This document shows positions 63,576 to 64,000 of a DNA stretch of 64,000 nt, one piece after another. The notes beneath the pieces were generated by a model. That model saw nothing but the letters and a program-made list of their open reading frames with translations. It was not told the origin of the DNA and made no database searches. A program made the position numbers and the translations under genes. Source of the stretch: Chlorops oryzae (taxonomy: Eukaryota; Arthropoda; Insecta; Diptera; Chloropidae); contig CM035808.1 of assembly GCA_020466095.1 (NCBI GenBank), positions 71,541,119 to 71,605,118 of the forward strand. The letters run 5' to 3'. How positions within the stretch are numbered: the first letter of the stretch is position 1; each line of letters starts with the position of its first letter.

Positions 63576-64000
63576 TTGCCAAACCCACACAACGATACTT
63601 CTTCGTATTTTAATGGTACGATGGGCATACACTGAGCGAAATTCTCCAGTCAAAACAAAATTGCGGACCGCATATTGCAGTGGGATAATAATATTAATCT
63701 AAACTTTTTATTGATTTTCAAGGAACTAACAAAACTTGGACATTAGATAAGACGTTGACTTTCGAAAATATAAACATACTTCTACTTCAAATAAAAGCAA
63801 GAAATTTCTAAATATTTAATTTGTTTTTTGACACATACCTCCAAATAATGTACACATTAAAATCAATATTTTATTGTTGTTATGTCTTCGCACGCATAGG
63901 CGACCTTACAAAACTGCGTTGCTCGCGGGCATTCACCTGGCGATCACTGCTCTAGAATATTCATTCTTAATGGTCCTGTTTTTTGGGCGCAGTTTAGAAA
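63576..64000. other. No recognisable gene at the right edge
   Basis: AT-rich DNA without a domain-bearing frame or clear repeat boundary. Confidence 0.35.

Overview
The window looks like repeat-dense, probably heterochromatic DNA of a higher fly (cyclorrhaphan Diptera; a tephritid-like genome would fit, but the species cannot be read from the sequence). The reasons are its AT-richness, the mixture of BEL/Pao, Ty3/gypsy, Jockey-type and LOA-type LINE, P-like, hAT, piggyBac and PIF/Harbinger-like elements, and several copies of a fly-type interspersed repeat carrying GTCCGTCTGTC and GTGGGCGTGGC. I found no convincing host protein-coding gene and no tRNA or rRNA gene.

Layout. 1-1500: the 5' end of a minus-strand BEL/Pao element (gag runs off the window edge, LTR behind it). 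1500-8500: old unclassified DNA with minisatellites, hairpins and one RNase H remnant of a LINE. 8498-9363: repeat R, copy 1. 9376-22274: a large element (T) with very long inverted arms, whose minus-strand transposase-like gene (DUF7869-like, family name from memory) is split by a hAT transposon (12525-14846, perfect 8-bp duplication) and by a P-element-like transposon (15202-21127). A Harbinger-type MITE sits in its left arm. 22293-41484: a degenerate BEL/Pao element (A). It holds a solo LTR in its RT, a piggyBac element (28174-36969) and, at its 3' LTR, a second non-autonomous BEL/Pao element (B, 38266-41486). The piggyBac in turn holds a young, apparently intact gypsy element (28960-34083, LTRs that read as identical, one 1503-codon ORF) and a hAT foldback MITE. 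41488-44400: unclassified DNA with a recurring palindromic 15-mer, repeat R copy 2 and a hairpin.

44420-63575 is a nest of at least four levels. Repeat R copy 3 contains a MITE with 17-bp inverted termini. The MITE contains a full-length but broken LOA-type LINE (45625-62874, 10-bp duplication). The LINE contains a Jockey-type LINE (46391-58115, 16-bp duplication). Inside the Jockey 3' UTR lies an array of a 295-bp satellite, in both orientations, together with a 3.1-kb second copy of the Jockey coding region.

The most notable signal is in that satellite. Every repeat carries a 47-nt motif with all the conserved core nucleotides of a type I hammerhead ribozyme. Stem I (GAUAC/GUAUC, extendable), stem II (GAACC/GGUUC), a minimal self-complementary stem III (ACC/GGU) and a GUC cleavage site are all present. 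There are twelve copies, nine on the minus strand and three on the plus strand. This is the organisation of retrozyme or Penelope-derived hammerhead satellites, expected to be cut into unit-length 295-nt RNAs. A tRNA-like A-box/B-box pair overlaps the ribozyme.

Almost everything here is mobile DNA, so genes act together only within each element. Old host elements were interrupted successively by younger ones, and repairing each insertion across its target duplication restores the reading frame of the host element (shown for piggyBac in BEL A, gypsy in piggyBac, hAT in T, and solo LTR in BEL A).
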